This document shows, piece after piece, positions 47,000 to 61,000 of a DNA stretch of 64,000 bases; the stretch's first letter is position 1, and each line of letters begins with the position of its first letter. The stretch is from Gordionus sp. m RMFG-2023. Taxonomy: Eukaryota > Nematomorpha > Gordioida > Chordodea > Parachordodidae. The position numbers and the translations under genes are program-made. The DNA lies in NCBI RefSeq assembly GCF_954871325.1, contig NC_088778.1, positions 24,227,120 to 24,291,119 of the forward strand, written 5' to 3'. The notes beneath the pieces are model-generated. The model worked only from the letters and a program-made list of their open reading frames with translations. It was not told the DNA's origin and made no database searches.

Positions 47000-49470
47000 T
47001 ATAATTAGGTAAATTGAGAGTTTTTAAAAGGTCGTTAATTTTATTTTCGTCCTAGATAATCAAAGGTCTCTTCTGCACGGCCCTGATTACATTTTAATAT
47101 TTATTAAATAATAAATCCTGCTTAAATATGATAAAAGGGTATTGGCTACTGCCTATCAGTAGCCATGTAAATAAAGTTCATTAAAAAACAAATACTAGCC
47201 TTTCATAAAACAGATTATTATGTATATTGCAACTCACATGCCTTAACCTAATATATTATAATTAATTCGCAATCTGAAAAAAAAAACTTTGATTTCCTGA
47301 AAGCCCAGGAATCTATTAAAATATTTCTAGTTTGCCTCAATTCTTTTCCACTTTTATTGACCAATATTCTAGTGGGAGCAGATACCGAAAAACTATTGAA
47401 TTCTTTCATAATAAGGACACAATTTTAAGTTTTTCGTTCAGTGCTTAGTTTTTTTATATATTAAGAAATCTGAATTCTAAGGATTTGTAAAGAAAAATAT
47501 ATTCTTCTAATAAGATTGTACATTTCGCATAGTAGATAAATGGAGGCTATATCATTTTGGCATATGAGTTGAGAGCTTTTCTGATCAGAAAGAACTAAGA
47601 AAAGGACTCTTAGGAAAATCACAGGAAAGATGGAAAGACTAAATAAAACGAAGCCTCCACATTATCAATTTAGCCGTTAGAAATCTGCAAGACAATAGAT
47701 CGGGATGGGGACATTCGCTCCCTAACTCAACTGTCATTGTCTCATAAATAATTCGAGATTAAAATTTAATAAATTCATAATCGCGACAATATTGTCAGAC
47801 TGGGTTCCCCAATTCGCCGTTTTTTATTCTTTCTCAAAACAATTTAGAGATAATGATAATTTATTATCAAAAACCTTATGTAAACAAATATCTTTAAAAC
47901 ATTTTTAAAAAAAAAATGTCATGAAATTTGTGTTCTTAAATTGACAAAATGTGACGCCCCGGTTATAAATAAATCATGTTGACGAATACTCTAGGAAGCG
48001 AATAAATTATTATATTTTTTTGCATATTTTTTGAATTTTTACGAGAATATTAACTATATTATGTTATTTCATCGTATAATATATGACTCTGCCAGAATAC
48101 GCCCTATAAACTTAGATGCGATTGCCACCTAATGTATTCTAAATGGCGAAGGGGAGGGCTCAAAAAACTGATTTTAAAATATTTATTATTTAAAATATAA
48201 ATTTTTTTAAAAAAAAATATATATATCTTTAGCCGCGAGGGGAAAATATTTGTCTAACTACATATTTAATTATGATTCTTGTTATTTTTTATTTATTTTT
48301 TTCCTAAAAAAAGAGATTTTCAACGAATAGTTTACAGGTAATATACAAAAAAATTGATTAAAAATTGCTATAATTAGCATCGTTTCTCCTTAACATAACA
48401 AGAGTGTATAATTTACTACTAAAACTGTTGTTCCCATTAACTTGATCACTTTTATAATTTAATATTTAGTTTATTTGAGTTTTAAATGAAAATAATAATA
48501 ATAAATATTAAATAATAATAATAAACCTCTTAATTAAATATAATATTTTGTATTTGAGAATGCGGAAACTGGGATTTCTATAATGAGGGAGATGTGATGC
48601 CCTAGCGTTTATATTAAGGAAGGGGTGCTCACGAATGTGTTTTTTAAGCGATAGTGTTTTAAAAGAGTACTGAGAGTACTTAGTAAAAAAAAATTCTAGT
48701 TAACATATTTTTAGTTTTTGAAATATCATATTCATACGAAAATCATATTCATATGAAACTATATTTTTACATTTGGCATAGATAATATGCCCATTTTTAC
48801 TTGTACGAATAAATACTAATCAGGCCACCAAATGCACAAATCATGAGGGCTTCTATATTTTTCGTTTGGCATTTTTACCGACTTTATATAATGATGCCGT
48901 TTATAAAATTGCCCCAGCATTTCGATTGTTTTCTTCTTTATTTCGGTTTCATCTTATATAGTTTACAATGCATTTAAGTTTTATGGTTATGATCCCTTGT
49001 GAAGCTTAGGGATTAAAAATCATGTGGATTAAATAATAATACGGCTAATATTAATGTTTTGTTTCTTAATTATATTATTTCTTAACTGTAAATTGGGCAA
49101 AAAAAATTATGCGATTAAACCTTATGATATAATTATTAAAATTTATTAGAGACCCGCAATTGGAAAAAATTATTTCGAGGAACCCGCCGCCCGGTGGCAG
49201 AAATTTTTAGGCCCAAGTTTGGAAAGAGTCGATGCGCAAATTTTTAAAAAGGCGTAAAGGGAAATTCTTAATGTTATGCATTAAATTTAAATATTCATCC
49301 ATAACTTTTGATAATTTAGTGATGTTTATTTATTTTTACTAAATTGATGATGTTATAATAAGACACACTAATTTTTTATATATTACCGAATCACGTTGTC
49401 GAGTCCGATCTACTATTGAACCCCCAAGTTGACTCCAGAAAAAAAATATGATCCTTGCTAGAATCGAATC
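47000..49470. other. Intergenic, low complexity, nothing recognised
   Basis: Mostly A/T runs and short direct repeats of aataata. No open frame of note, RNA gene or repeat arm was seen. Confidence 0.5.
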
Positions 49471-49479
49471 AGGTCAATG

Positions 49480-49840
49480 GGATTCTTGATCAACGCATTT
49501 ATCGACTCCACAGCGTTTCAAGCAATTCAACGAAACTTTTATCGCGATCTTAGAATGTAGTTTATCGCTAAAGAAATATTGTTAAACCAATATCGCAAAT
49601 TTTTTCTGCGCAATATATATAGCGAAGACAATATCGCCAACCCTTATAACAACCCGTCATCTGAATTTATTTCCACAAATACTTAAGAATGTATTTTAGC
49701 GAAACTTTTATCGCGAACCCGTTATAGCGAAACATTTATCACGAGCACTTTATATAAAATTTTCTATCGCGAATATATTTGCGCGAAGTCATTATCGCGA
49801 GCGCATTAGAGCGGAACAATAAATATATTGCGAATGCTTT
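49480..49840. repeat. Degenerate tandem array of a cgaaacttttatcgcga unit
   Basis: Units of roughly 25-30 nt built on agcgaaacttttatcgcga recur in one orientation, with variants such as atagcgaaacatttatcacg, tctatcgcgaatatatttg and gaagtcattatcgcgagcg. The array is far richer in tcgcga than its neighbours. It could be a decayed minisatellite or a MITE interior amplified in tandem. Confidence 0.65.
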
Positions 49841-51284
49841 ATTTAAAAGAAAACAACCTATTCAATATTAATTTACCAACCATAGTTCCTTAAATGTTTT
49901 AAGGATCTTTTGTTTCTGGTCTCTCTCACTCATGGTTGTATGTACGGAGGGGACATTTTAGTTTTTACTCCAATAAATTCCTTCCCGCCCTTCCTCCAAC
50001 ATAAATTATAAAAATGTGCCTTTATGCCATTAAAGGTGAATATTTTAACAAATATTCTGAAATACTTACCATTTTTTCCAATCAAGTTAAAAAAAAATAA
50101 TGAAAAATAAGAATTTTTTGCTGATTTTCTCCGATTAGTAAACTTTCCGAGTTCATTTTTTTAAAATTGTTGTGTAAATAATAAAAGGGAATCTCATTTT
50201 ATAAAAAAAAAATTTCTCTAGAAAATTTTTCCTTTATCGGAACCCAGTGATAAAACCTGAAATGTAAATTAAATATAATAATATGATATATTTTAAAAAA
50301 AAGTTTCATGGAGATTCATACCACATTTTTTATATTCCCCTCTCAATTATTATTATTTTTACGGAATGCATATCGATATAACTTTCTGATATAATAGTAA
50401 CTCTATTTGAAAATTTTGACATCTTCCTTCGTATTTCAATAAATAAAATTAACTGTAAAATATTCTATTGGATAAGTAAGATAAATATAGGAAAATTATA
50501 TAAATCATTTGATCTCCAGCTTATAATTGTTTTCGTTTTTGGTTTTTGATCATTAACATAATCCCTTTCCCTTGTAATTCAAACTCCGTGGTTGTTATTA
50601 TAATTAGATACCACTAAGATTATTTATTATACAACCTTCATCTTCATCTCTAAAATAATCCTTGTTTTGATTCTCATCGTTAGCTGGAAAATGAATACTG
50701 CTTGATAATTTTTATTCTCCATTTGCACCTAAATTAATGTTTTATAAATAATTATAAGATTTATACTGTATTAATAATTAACGATTGTAAGAAATTTTAA
50801 TTTAATTGATCTTGCTTTATCCGGTGTTCCGATGTAGGACTATGAATGATTAAATTTTAATAAAATTTTAAGTTTTATTGATAATATTGTAATACATTAT
50901 ATAACAAAAATGGTGTGTCCCCTCCCAACTATACTATCAAAATATCATTCAAACATATTAAATCCTGTTTATTGATTCTGAAAATTTTTCAAATTAAAAA
51001 ATATGGTTTTAACTTCCCTAAATTTATTTATTAAGATTAAAAGTTTTATTTATAAATATAAACGATAAAGTTTGCAATTGTTATTTATTACTTTTGGTAA
51101 AACACATTTTCTTCTGTAAAAATTAAAATACTAAATATTTTTCAAATCTTTTTTAGTCAATCATGTATGACAAAACTATCTATGTTAGGTTAAAATTTCT
51201 AGTCTCATTAAATAATAGCTCAAATTATAATTGAAATGATCTAACGTTCCCCTGTATTCCAAGTACCCCGGTCTCACCTAGCTG
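49841..51284. other. Intergenic, nothing recognised
   Basis: A/T-rich with poly-A and poly-T tracts. I saw no coding potential or structured repeat. Confidence 0.5.
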
Positions 51285-51640
51285 ACTAAAATTTACAAAT
51301 TATCAAATCATATTTAATTTAAAAGTGCGAACTTTAAAACGTTTCTACTGATACTTATTTATTTATAATTTGTTTTATCACTTGTATTGTAGATTTCTTC
51401 AATAAAATTAATTCACGTTTTTGTGTATCTTTCTATATTTTTATTTTGGACGCCTTTGATATAAATATTACAAAATTTTAAAACCGAAAAAAACTTTTAC
51501 AATATTTCCCATAACCGAACAGGAATCTTTTAAATTTTAACCAACTAAACCGTGACATAGCCATGACTTTCTGAATTTTTTGCTACTGAACTGTTACCAG
51601 ACCAGAACCTTTATAAACAACGGCGTCTCTGGACATCATT
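51285..51640. repeat. Dispersed repeat, copy 2 (partner at 10446-10850)
   Basis: Shares ordered blocks with the intronic copy: atttacaaattatcaaatca, ataaatattacaaaatttta, ccgaaaaaaactttta, ataaccgaac, aatcttttaaattttaacca, gaactgttaccagacc and acctttataaac. Confidence 0.55.
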
Positions 51641-53850
51641 AAAAATATTTATTAATAAAATTATGTGATAAAATAAGAAACAGACAATTTTTTTAAATAT
51701 TATTAATTCGTTTGGTATTGGTTTTATCAAATATATATATTCATTTACGACCTGTCCTGAGGTGAAAGCACGTCCTCGCATAATCACGCCTGTTTTTTTC
51801 TCACAAGGTAGGTAAGAAAACCTTATTATCCAATAAAGGGAAGGGCACTGAAAATTCCTTCACTAGTTGTTTAATTATATATAAATTAAATTGAATATTA
51901 TATAAAATATAAAAACTTATCTTTTAAAATGTAATATTTAGAATGGCATAAGGATTGTTCCTTTTTCTTGTAATTATTCCGAAAGGAATTCCTGCAGTTA
52001 TTATTTTTCAACCCTATAATTTTTAAAAATATAATGTTTGAACCAAATCTAAAAACAGGTTTAAAGTATTCCTGTCTTTTCAATATTTTCAGATGATGAA
52101 TTAAATCTTCCATAAATATTTATTAATTATAAATATCGTCTGTACATTCATCCAATAAAATTAATAAATATCTTTAACTATTATAAGCTCATAATTTTCC
52201 ATTTATAGTTTCTTCTTAGAGTTCTGCATGGCAGGCTAAAAATATTAATATTTCCTATTCTATCCTTCTTTTTTTTGCCTGATTATCACAATTAAAAAAT
52301 AGATCAACAAACAATAAAAATTTAAAATATATAAGTATGTGGATAATATTTGATATTCACTTTACTATCCGGGAATAATACGTGATTATCGATCTTTAAT
52401 TTCATTAAAAATTTTACAAAACTTAAAATTTATTCAAGAAATGGAAACCAAAACACAAAAAATAATAAAATTTTTAATATTTTATGGGAGCTCTCCCTAA
52501 CCTTTAAAGAATTATAAATAAATTAGTAGTTAAAGCTTTTAAAAATATACATTTTAAACAACCAAATATTTTTTTTATTTAAAACCAAAGTTTATAAGTT
52601 TAGACAAATTATTTAATAACTTAAATAACAATTTATAAGCTAACTTTGAGAGGTATTTCAATTATTTGCAAACCTCGTCACATTTTTATTTTTTTACTTT
52701 ATATTATAATCTATGTTAAAAATTCTAAAAATGTTTAATCTATTAATTCAAATTTGCGTAAAAGAGGGGAGGGCTGTAATAACGATAATAAAATAAAATA
52801 TTCACTAATAATTAATGACGGTATTTACAATCTTAATTATTTTAAGACACATTCAAAATATCCATCCTGTTGCGTCAAATATGCACAAAAGTTTCATTGC
52901 TTTTTATTTTAAGACAAATTAACTATTATTCTTTCTTAAACAAAATAGAATATTTTTTTTAAAAAAATAATCATAAATGGTGTAAAATAGGTAAAACATG
53001 GCATAATAATATATAATAACAGCTAATAGATGTTAACAATATATCAGGCAGACATACATAATACCATCAGCACCACAACGGTAAAACAAATTCTTTTTTT
53101 TTATTAGAGAATGATTTATTAACCATAGTATTATCGTGTTCATAAATAATGTATATAAAAGGTAAAATTAATAAAATGATAATCATTAAAACAGCATGAC
53201 ATATCCTATCATTTCTAGACATTTATGATCAATTTTTTAAATCTAGTGGGCGGAGATTTTTTTGAGTAATAAATCACAATTTGGGTTACAAATAGTATAA
53301 TAGAGAGGGGTATACATATATTTTACCCATATTATTTGATTATGAATTATAAAAATTTTGTTTTCAGAAGAAGAAAAAATTATCATATTTTATATTTATT
53401 CATAATAATAAATAATAAAATTTAGTTTAAAAAAAAGTTGGCAGATGCAATAAAAAGAAGCCTTGTGACTCAATGATAAAGGAATTGTAGGAATTGTATG
53501 TATATGTTCTAACAGCAGGCTGTTTTTCTCTATTTCATTCAATAATTATCACATTCACACACACTAAAAAAAGGTTACGCCATTAAGATTATGAAAGTTA
53601 AGACTTTATAAACATTGTCATTGAAGTCAAATATTTGAATAAAGTATAAACAAATATTTATATATTAAATAGTAAATAAAACCACAAACACCCTTTCGAG
53701 AAATTCACTGCATTTATTTCATAAAAATAATTTAAAGAAATTATATTTAAAAAAATTTTTTTTAAGTATTTTCTAAATTTTTTTTAATAATTAGATTTGG
53801 ATAAAAGTAAACTTAAAAAGGAAGGAACCCCCAAAAATATGGGATGTCGA
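51641..53850. other. Intergenic, nothing recognised
   Basis: Very A/T-rich. A reverse-strand frame of 71 codons at 51898-52113 is lysine/asparagine-rich and looks like chance. Confidence 0.5.
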
Positions 53851-54140
53851 AACGATTAATAACGGTTTTTTTTCCATTCCTTTAAACAGATTTATATCGG
53901 TTTGTTCCTGTTTTTGAACCTATATCTGTGCGTTCCTATTTTATCATATAAATTGTTATAATTTTGTAGCAACTATTTTAATATTCTAAAATAAATAAAA
54001 TTTCAAAAAATGTTATGAACCGGGTTAGCCCGTTATGAATTGGTTTAAACCCAGTTTGAAATATAATCGTTTGGTTCTGTCCTTTCAAACTTTACTTATA
54101 ACGGTCTATTTCGGTTTCGCGGTTAGTTTCGAAACCCTGA
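53850..54140. repeat. Palindromic repeat with cggtttcg-type ends
   Basis: gtcgaaacgattaataacgg at the left is loosely inverted at the right (taacggtctatttcggtttc, gcggttagtttcgaaaccct). Between them are repeated gaaccgggtt, ggtttaaacc and ggtttgttcctg strings. It resembles non-autonomous elements of the same style as 46270-46996. It lies about 0.9 kb upstream of the TGF-beta gene. Confidence 0.5.
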
Positions 54141-55041
54141 AAAAATGGAAGGATGGTATTGAATAATATTTGTTGAACTTCAAAAATAAACCCCTATTTT
54201 TTGTGATTTAATCCAGAACCATATAGATCATAAACTAAAACCTAAATCCTATAAAGAATAAAAAATGAAATTTACCAATCAGAAATTAGCAAAATGATAG
54301 CAGTTGAAATGATGTGAATGTTTATATTATTAATAAAATATATTGCATATTTATTATAAAAAAATATTTATAAAATTAAAAAAATAAATCCATAGGTAGA
54401 CGTTGGTCAGTAAAGGTATTATATTATATTGAGAAAATACATAATTGGGGAAGGGTTAAGGGGTAATTTATTTATATACATTTTTTTTTAAAAAAATTTA
54501 AAAAATTTTTTTAATTTTATAAATAATAATTTTTAAAAAATTAAGGAAATCCTTTTCTTAGTAAATTTATAATTTTTTTTCAAAAAAAAAAATATTGTTT
54601 TTCAGAAATTCATATTCCTTTTTTTTTACCTATTCCACCTACCAGGTATTTGTAAAAAAAAAATATTTATTAGAAATATATGATATTTTCTACTTTCCTG
54701 CCCCTACCTAAATATAAATTTTAAAAAAAAATATTATAAATATTATTATTAAAAATTAGCGGAAAAAAAAATAAATAAATTTATGTAAATGATAAAATAA
54801 AATATATTTTATCATTCCAAAAAAATATAATTTATGTGGATAATTATAATTATATCAAGATTTATTATTTTTTAGAAATAAAATTTATAATATTATTTTA
54901 AACATGGAAAAAAGAAGTGTAATAATTGTCGTTGAAAAATATTATTTTACTTTTTAAATTTCTTAAAAACAAATTTCAAATTGGTAGAAAAAAAATAATT
55001 CAATTTTCATTTTCCCAACTTTTGTTTAGTTTAGTTATTAA
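54141..55041. other. Upstream region of the TGF-beta gene, A/T homopolymer tracts
   Basis: Dominated by poly-A and poly-T runs of 6-10 bases. A TATA box or initiator cannot be told from background. An in-frame TAA at 55039-55041 abuts the chosen ATG, so the frame does not extend upstream without a further exon. Confidence 0.5.
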
Positions 55042-58000
55042 ATGCATTATATGGAAGATTCTGAGCGAATATATTCTAATCTGTCATACGTCTCTAAACC
55101 GCACAAAAATACGAGGTCTAGTCGATGCCCTCGAAAAGTAACATGTTTGACAGACTCCAGTCTAATAAATATTACAACTCCGCGTTTCATAATAAAACCA
55201 CTTCCCTCTGAACTTAGTTACGAATCTTCGCCATCCTCGGAGGGAATTATCCATTATACAAATGCTGATAAATCGTTTCGTCCAATTGAGGGGTCCGAGA
55301 ATCCATTGTTGAACGAGTATAACAAACATTTAAATACGAAAACAAAGAATTCCCAATCAGAAATCATTTCCGAGCTAAACTATTCTTTATCCCAGGGCAA
55401 TTATCACGTTGTTCCGTATCGTCATAAAACCGTCCTTTCCTCCATCGTTTTCAAACATATCGCATCGATTACGAATTTTATTAGCATACTTCGCGTGTCC
55501 AAATTAATATCCGCCATAATTATATTTATATCGTGGTTGACCTTAGGGTGTCACGCTCAAATCGACAATCTAATATACTCTGAGGCCAAAAAGATTTTGG
55601 CACCGCTAAACAGTAGAAAGGCTGAAAGCAGCAAGGAATTGAGTAACCTGGTGAACTTAAATGATTACACCGGAATTTCAGAATTGTACACACAGGGCAA
55701 TTCAACCTATAATCGTAGCTTACCTTCGACCAATGCATGTCCTAGGTGTTACAGGCGTCAAGTCGCTATTAACCACAGGATATCGCTGATTAAGGAAAAA
55801 ATTCTGAAACAGCTGGGTTTGGAAAAGGTACCGAATATCAACAAAACTCTACCAAATCTTCCACCTCTCAACGATTTAATCAAAGGTTTTAAAACTATGC
55901 AAAACGATATCAGCGAGGTACCAGATGAGTACAACCAAGGATTTGAGTATGAGGATGCGCCCAATATTATTCCGAAAAAATTGATGCTTATTTCCAAGAA
56001 TTGTAAGTGTTCCGAATTTTCTTATACCAATTATATTTTAACCCCTTATGTCCATTGATTGGAAATTTAAATTAAAAAATAGAGGAGCGCCTAAATAATA
56101 GTAAGAGTTAGATTAAAAACTTTGGTACACAAATTCCTAAAAAGTAGTTTACGGTAATAATTTTTGTTACCTACCTACATGAAAAAAAAAAGAAGAAGAG
56201 ATTAATATTTTAAACATTCATTCATATTTTAAAAATGTATTTTAAAAAAATGGGCAAGGAAAAAATAAAGATATAATAATTTGAAATATCTTTAAGGCTT
56301 TTCTTTAAGTTTTTTTTAAAAAAAAAACATAAAAAACAGAGATGGATAATAATATAATAATCGTATACCAAAATAAAAATGAAGGTAAATAATTGGAATT
56401 ATTATGATGTCTTAATTTCCTTTTCATATTTTTTATAAATTGTCATTCTTAATTCACCGGACAATCAACCTTTAATAAAAAAAAAATTTTATTTAAATAA
56501 AAAATATATGTTTCTAAAAATATCCTCACAAAGGATCCCTTAAATTTAAATTTTTCAATTACCTTTTTTACGTTCGGTCAAATTTATTCTGTATTAAATC
56601 TATCTTTTTATAGTCTTCGATAATTAATTATTATTATATATTAGCATTGCTCAAGCCGTGTATTAGTTCGTTCTTATTCTTGAAACTTATTTCTGTTTAT
56701 CCCAGACCAAAGGAATTGAACTAGGACACCTTATTTTTGGTGTGTTTTAAGTATTTACATTGAATAAATATTTTGGTATGGAAAACAGTCACAGTCCCTA
56801 CTTATAGCTGGCTAAACAGACTACTGTTTAGAAATAAGACGACCCTGAAGGGGCATGTTGCAGGACACGCAGTTCTACTGAAAATTTAAAGATAATTTAG
56901 CGCTCTCTCTCTCTAGAATTCCTTAAAATTTGATGGGTGCTGATGGCCGGCCCTCTCATTAAAACTTTCTTCGTCCGAACTCTTTAAAAGGAACCCTTGA
57001 CAAGCTGGGCCAAATGTTATTCACTATTTTAAAATTAGCGACCGATAAAAAAAAATTTGCAAATTTATTTTATTTCAGGGGCTTATTATTTTTTTAAAAT
57101 CGACTCACCCGTTCATATATATTCTGAGAGTCACCTCACTTATGGATTTAATAAAATGGACAAATTTGGCCTTATTTTTCGGTCCCATATTTTGTTTGTG
57201 CTCTTGAATATAATTTTAATTGCGTAGTCAAGGAGATAAGATTAAAAATTGTGAATAATATTGTCAAAAATAAGATCTCGATCCTCGTAGAAAGTATACA
57301 ATAAAATATAGCAGTGCCGGATTAACGATGACATCATTAACAATGTAGGCCTGGTAGAATTATTTGTTGTATTTCCTTCCTACTCTTATTATCTGAACCA
57401 ACTGACCACGGGCGAGCATAGGCTGAAAAAATTTCTATTCAGGTGTCTAATCTAGAATATAATACAAAAATATTAAGTAGTCTTAATCAATATTGCCTAC
57501 AGGGGAAGGGTTCCCTCTTGATGATCTTGTTTATATATTTTTAAGACATATTTGAATATCTGAATTTTTAGACCGTTGCTTAACTCATAATTTATTTATT
57601 TATTTTTAACCCGTTAAATTTTCTGAGGTTAATAACATGGTGATAAGACATAACCTGTCTCCAACTATCTTACATTGGCACTGTTCTCGTCGTCTCAAGT
57701 TAACGATGTCACTTAGATTGTGATGCTATAAAATGTTTCATTGACATATAAATAAACTCCTCTCATTTCTTTTAGATGGATAGCATGCCCACGCTGATTA
57801 TAAGAAAAGGGTAATTGATAATACTCTAGAGTATCGACTCTTCAATCTCATACCATCCATGACCATGGTTGGCGTATCCATGATTTTCTTATAGGGAAGG
57901 GAACACAATTAGACTATTGGCAGCCTTTAGGTCCACTTATTGAAGGCCTTTAGATATATTATATTTTTATAAAAATAATTTTGAGTTTTCACTTATTTTT

Positions 58001-61000
58001 TTATAAAAATGATTTTTTTTCAAAAATTTTGAATTATAGTCGTTATTTTACAAAATTAACTTTGGGAAGAGGGGATATGTTGGGAGGACATTTTTATTAG
58101 CTTAACTTACTAGTACAGGCAAATCCCCCTCCCCATGGCCATGCTCCTGTTATAGATAGTATATAATAATGATAGGAGTATTATCGATCTAATTACAATG
58201 TTTACTCAGATTTGATCTTTTTAAATGTGCGGTCCCTTATTAAAATTAAGATAATTTTTAATTAAAAAAAATAAATTTCCAGTATAATGTGCCAACGTTT
58301 GCATTATTATAAGGTTTAGAAAAAATTTAATGTTATAAACAAATTCGCCATAATACTATCACAAAAAAAATATGATGAATTACTCGCAACATTAATACAA
58401 AATCAAAATTCATGATTGATATAGGCAGGATATTGATAATAAATAGAAAATTGGATTTCGATAGAAAAGCGTAATCATAATATTTAGGAAAAGTTTACAA
58501 ATCACATAGGCAAATATTTTAAGTGGACAAAATCATTAAGAAATAAATAATAAACATTATTTTTTTAGTTTTATCCTTTTTTTGTAGTCTCTTAATCTTG
58601 AATTTTCACTACACTTGGGGGAAATTAGTTATATATCATTTTTTTTTGTAAATTTTCATATTTAGTGTAAATACAGTTATATCTAGGCTAAAATTAATTG
58701 TATTCTCTAATATTAAACTACAAGTTGGCCCGAAGTCGGGCTAGGATCTAAAATAAAAATGTCAGGCTGGGTTCGTACACTTTTTCGAGGATCGGGTCGA
58801 ACTCAAGCCTAAAAATAAATAAAAAGTTCGTAGATGTCAGCAATTCATTTGAAAGGGAGGGGGTGGGTATTAATTTTTAAATCCCGAGAGAGACCTGGCT
58901 AATAATCCCATTTGCTTAATTTATTTTTAGGCCCAAGCTCGGCTTAGTCCGGATATATGAAAAATATAACCTAATCTCTAAATTACTTTGTCCTAATCCT
59001 AGAATAATTTCTAATTGCCATCTTTATTTGATAAAGAGAAGAAGAAATTCTTTATATATTTTTTGTGTCCTAACTTGACCCTAAAGGATTTTTCTCTTAA
59101 AATTAATTCCCTGTTTTAGAATATAAAGAAATATTCAACTTTTCGATAAAATTCACTCATTTTTTTTTAAAAAAATTACAATTGACTTTTATTTGCCTAT
59201 TGATTGCATAAAACGATAATGATTTTTTTTAGCAATGGCCCTGCCTGATCAACTCTTACTTGATCTAACTTTATTGATAAGTAACATGTTTCTCGTTGGC
59301 CGCTTGATTATTAGAGGTTAAATTAATGTATTACCTCTGTGTTTACAACTGATCAATCATGTTTTTCTTAAATGGCGTCCCAAAATTTTTACTAAAATGT
59401 AACATATTTTAGTGGTATTTTAATTAAACTTAATTGTGTCGAATGCAATCTTTACCCCCCCCCCCTTCTTCGCACTGCATTATACATACAATGCTCAAAT
59501 GATTCACAGTAAAAATGATTATATAGTAATAATATAGGATTTATGAATTATTATTTTTTTAGTATTTTAAACTGATAAATTAATTCTAATCTTGATATCC
59601 TTAATAGAGGTAAGATTATTACCATGTTACTTATGAACCTAGGAAGTCAATCCTATTTTATTATTCTTAATCAGATGTCGAAAGATACAAACGTCACCGT
59701 GAAGATTCAAATATTATTTCTAATAGAATATACTTCGATTTGGACAAAACAGTTTACGAAAACAATATCAAGAGTGCCAATCTTTGGATATATGCTTCCG
59801 ACTATGATAAAGTTAAATGCAGGAATATATCTCCCATGTTGCACGTTTTTCAGGTAATGAGAGAAACGTTCAAAAACTCAACGCCCGACGATCTCAAATT
59901 AAGATTGATAAGCGGTAAAGAGATACGCCACCTTAACAAATGGGTATCGATAGATATAAAAATGCTAGTTGAATCATGGATTGAAAGCCCTTATTCGAAC
60001 CTAGGATTCGTTCTCGTAGCTAAAAACTGTTTAGGAAAGAATATCATCACTACCAAGCCCATGTCGAAACAAGAAGAGGCATATGTATATTTTTTTAAGA
60101 TAAACTAATTAGTATAGACAAAATGGTATGGCGTAGCCCCTAATAATGAACTAATCCCTGCGATATGGAGGCTTTTGATTGGTATTGTTTTATTTTTTGC
60201 ATTTTATAATTGAGCGCGTTATTTTAAATTTAAAAATCTGATTTTGGCGGAAATATTTACATTAAAAATATGGTAAATTTAATATAATTTATGGTTTCTC
60301 TATAGATTGGTCATAAAATTGTCTGAATTTATAGGGTGGGTATTCTACACATATTGTTATGCATTTCTGGCAAAATCAGTTCTTTAAGTTTAATAAAGCA
60401 AGCTCAATTAATGTTAAAAATGCAAAACCAACTATGCATGTCGGGAAAACCCATTAAACTATCGCCTTACTAATGAACCTTATCATTTTTTTAAAGTTCA
60501 TAAGTATATAATATTATCGCAATGGCAAGATTTCGTAAGAGTTGTGGAAACAGAGCCTAGAACCTCGCCAAATCTAAGAACCGAACCTCATTCGTATACC
60601 GAGTTCCAAACTCTGGATTTTTTTATACATTCATTTCGTTTATAATAATGCACTTGGTTACTTTATTTTTTGCTCTATTTATTAAGAGGCCAATTTTGGA
60701 TCTTACGTTGTCACCCAAGCCCAATTTATTTAGGAAAAAAAGAAGTCTAAATCTTCAATGCACTGAAGAAAATCCGGAAGAGAGATGTTGCAGGTACCCG
60801 CTAGTCATAAATTTCGCCGACTTTAATTGGGATTTCATAGTGGCTCCAAAGCAAGCGGCAATCAATTATTGTTTCGGAGATTGTCCCATGACTTTTTTAC
60901 ACCAAAGCGCTCACACTTACTTGTACAGGTTGGCTACCTCTCTTAGCGCTTGCTGTAGTCCTTCCAAAATTTCGGCCATGTCATTACTTTACTTCAAAGA

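Noticed and set aside
49480-49840. CRISPR-like array
   Set aside because: Repeats are degenerate, spacers are not unique and uniform, and the DNA is from an animal nucleus.
54926-55141. Overlapping plus-strand frame MSLKNIILLFKFLKNKFQIG as a signal peptide for the ligand
   Set aside because: It is in another frame from the propeptide and no splice that joins it in phase was apparent. Its composition is that of A/T-rich non-coding DNA.
60500-60620. Open frame FVRVVETEPRTSPNLRTEPH upstream of the last TGF-beta exon
   Set aside because: It looked like the end of the propeptide, but it cannot be spliced in phase from exon 2. Joining 60084 directly to 60687 gives RPILDLTL, which matches the myostatin propeptide end.
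60648-60686. ATG at 60648 as a start of a short ligand gene
   Set aside because: The segment before 60687 is intronic: phase and similarity place the acceptor at 60685-60686. A ligand without propeptide or signal would not be secreted.
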